A DNA stretch of 5,951 bases from Candidatus Rifleibacteriota bacterium (GTDB lineage Bacteria > Riflebacteria > Ozemobacteria > Ozemobacterales > Ozemobacteraceae). The notes under the pieces are model-generated. The model searched no databases. It had not been told where the DNA came from and saw nothing but the letters and a program-made list of their open reading frames with translations. This document shows positions 5,502 through 5,951 of the stretch, in pieces. The stretch's first letter is position 1. The number at the start of each line of letters is the position of its first letter. Location: the NCBI GenBank assembly GCA_022704885.1, contig JAKJFO010000108.1, positions 8,079-14,029 on the forward strand, given 5' to 3'. The position numbers were made by a program, and so were the translations under genes.

Positions 5502-5951
5502 ATGGCTGACAGACTGATAACTCTATCTGAAGTGGCATCACTGTTGCGCGTATCGCGACACACTGTACAGGCGTGGATCTCGCCAAGTTCGCCGAATCAC
5601 CGGCCCGAATTTGCGATCATGGCCCGGCACGCTGGTCGTCGTACCGTTTTTATCGAAGCAGAGGTTACCGCCTGGTTAGATCAGAGACGTGGAGCTCTGT
5701 ATTCTGACAACCCCGCGGCGCGCACTGCCTACTGGCGTGAGCGCTTTGTCGCCGCGCGTGGTCTGCTGCGCGGTGCCATCAAAGCACCAGAGCATGTGAC
5801 AGGACTTCGTTCAGCCGGTTTTGCCGGCGGTCTGCTGGCGCTCGATGCCGGGCCAATGCTGTCCTGGTTGACTGACGGCGAAGGCGCTGCCGGACTTCTG
5901 GCTCTGGCTGGCAGAGCCGAAGGTCTTGTCATGTCGGTGCCGCTGGCCTTG
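5502..5951 (+). CDS. Helix-turn-helix protein with probable C-terminal PIN domain (partial, 150 codons)
   Basis: The frame is open from the ATG at 5502 to the right edge, so the C-terminus is missing. Residues 5-63 look like an excisionase/MerR-type HTH (HTH_17): ITLSEVASLLRVSRHTVQAWI at 6-26, then GRRTVFIEAEVTAWLDQRR at 45-63, the usual strand-helix ending. A polar linker (about 64-108, including YWRERFVAARGLLRGAIK) follows. Residues 111-150 read LLALDAGPMLSWLTDGEGAAG and onward to VMSVPLAL, which resembles the opening of a PIN nuclease domain: hydrophobic strand, first catalytic Asp (D115), helix, next strand. No known family name is assigned. Base composition is higher in GC (41 of 60 at 5821-5880) than in rpsB (26 of 60 at 4801-4860), compatible with acquired DNA. 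Divergent from the rpsB operon, with repeats over its promoter. The HTH is fairly sure; the PIN reading rests on about 40 residues. Confidence 0.82.
   Translation, partial: MADRLITLSEVASLLRVSRHTVQAWISPSSPNHRPEFAIMARHAGRRTVFIEAEVTAWLDQRRGALYSDNPAARTAYWRERFVAARGLLRGAIKAPEHVTGLRSAGFAGGLLALDAGPMLSWLTDGEGAAGLLALAGRAEGLVMSVPLAL

Noticed and set aside
5378..5563. Minus-strand frame of 61 codons across the intergenic region and the start of the HTH gene
   Set aside because: It overlaps the promoter and N-terminus of the plus-strand gene, has no ribosome site, and its translation looks like random low-complexity sequence.
5729..5932. Minus-strand frame of 67 codons opposite the HTH-PIN gene
   Set aside because: It is an Ala/Pro/Arg/Ser-rich shadow typical of the reverse strand of a GC-rich gene, with no recognisable domain.
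1..5951. CRISPR arrays, insertion sequences, tRNA or rRNA genes
   Set aside because: No regularly spaced repeats, transposase motifs, tRNA-like cloverleaf or rRNA sequence were seen on either strand.

Overview
The window holds a bacterial core operon on the minus strand, read from right to left. It starts near position 5190 and runs off the left edge. The order of transcription is rpsB (ribosomal protein S2), tsf (EF-Ts), pyrH (UMP kinase), frr (ribosome recycling factor), a 56-residue 2[4Fe-4S] ferredoxin missing from a long-ORF scan, uppS (undecaprenyl diphosphate synthase), cdsA (CDP-diglyceride synthase) and the first 32 codons of an M50 site-2 protease (RseP type). Spacing from frr onward is very tight (3, 2, 9 and 20 bases). 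This suggests one transcript joining translation, nucleotide supply, the undecaprenyl carrier lipid, phospholipid precursor synthesis and membrane proteolysis.

The order follows the well-known rpsB-tsf-pyrH-frr-(dxr)-uppS-cdsA-(dxr)-rseP arrangement, with two departures. No dxr is present at either of its usual places, and a small ferredoxin sits between frr and uppS. A 15-bp perfect hairpin without a T-run lies in the only sizeable gap inside the operon, between tsf and pyrH.

The right end (5189-5951) is different. A 313-base AT-rich divergent intergenic region contains a good sigma-70-like promoter for the operon, another for a plus-strand gene, and an unusual density of direct and inverted repeats. 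The plus-strand gene, cut by the right edge, is clearly more GC-rich than rpsB. It encodes an excisionase/MerR-like helix-turn-helix domain followed, after a linker, by what looks like the start of a PIN nuclease domain. If so, it is a one-chain fusion of an antitoxin-like DNA-binding module with a toxin-like nuclease.

The organism cannot be named with confidence. Strong Shine-Dalgarno sequences (for example GGAGG before rpsB and AGGAGG before frr) and a TTGACC-17-TAACAT promoter argue against a typical Bacteroidetes genome. However, the long EF-Ts (365 residues), with an extra segment containing INPAHVDSEDHM, resembles the EF-Ts I recall from Bacteroidales. The clostridial-type ferredoxin fits an anaerobe or facultative anaerobe. 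A diderm from a less-studied phylum (Lentisphaerae-like or Riflebacteria-like) is a guess only.
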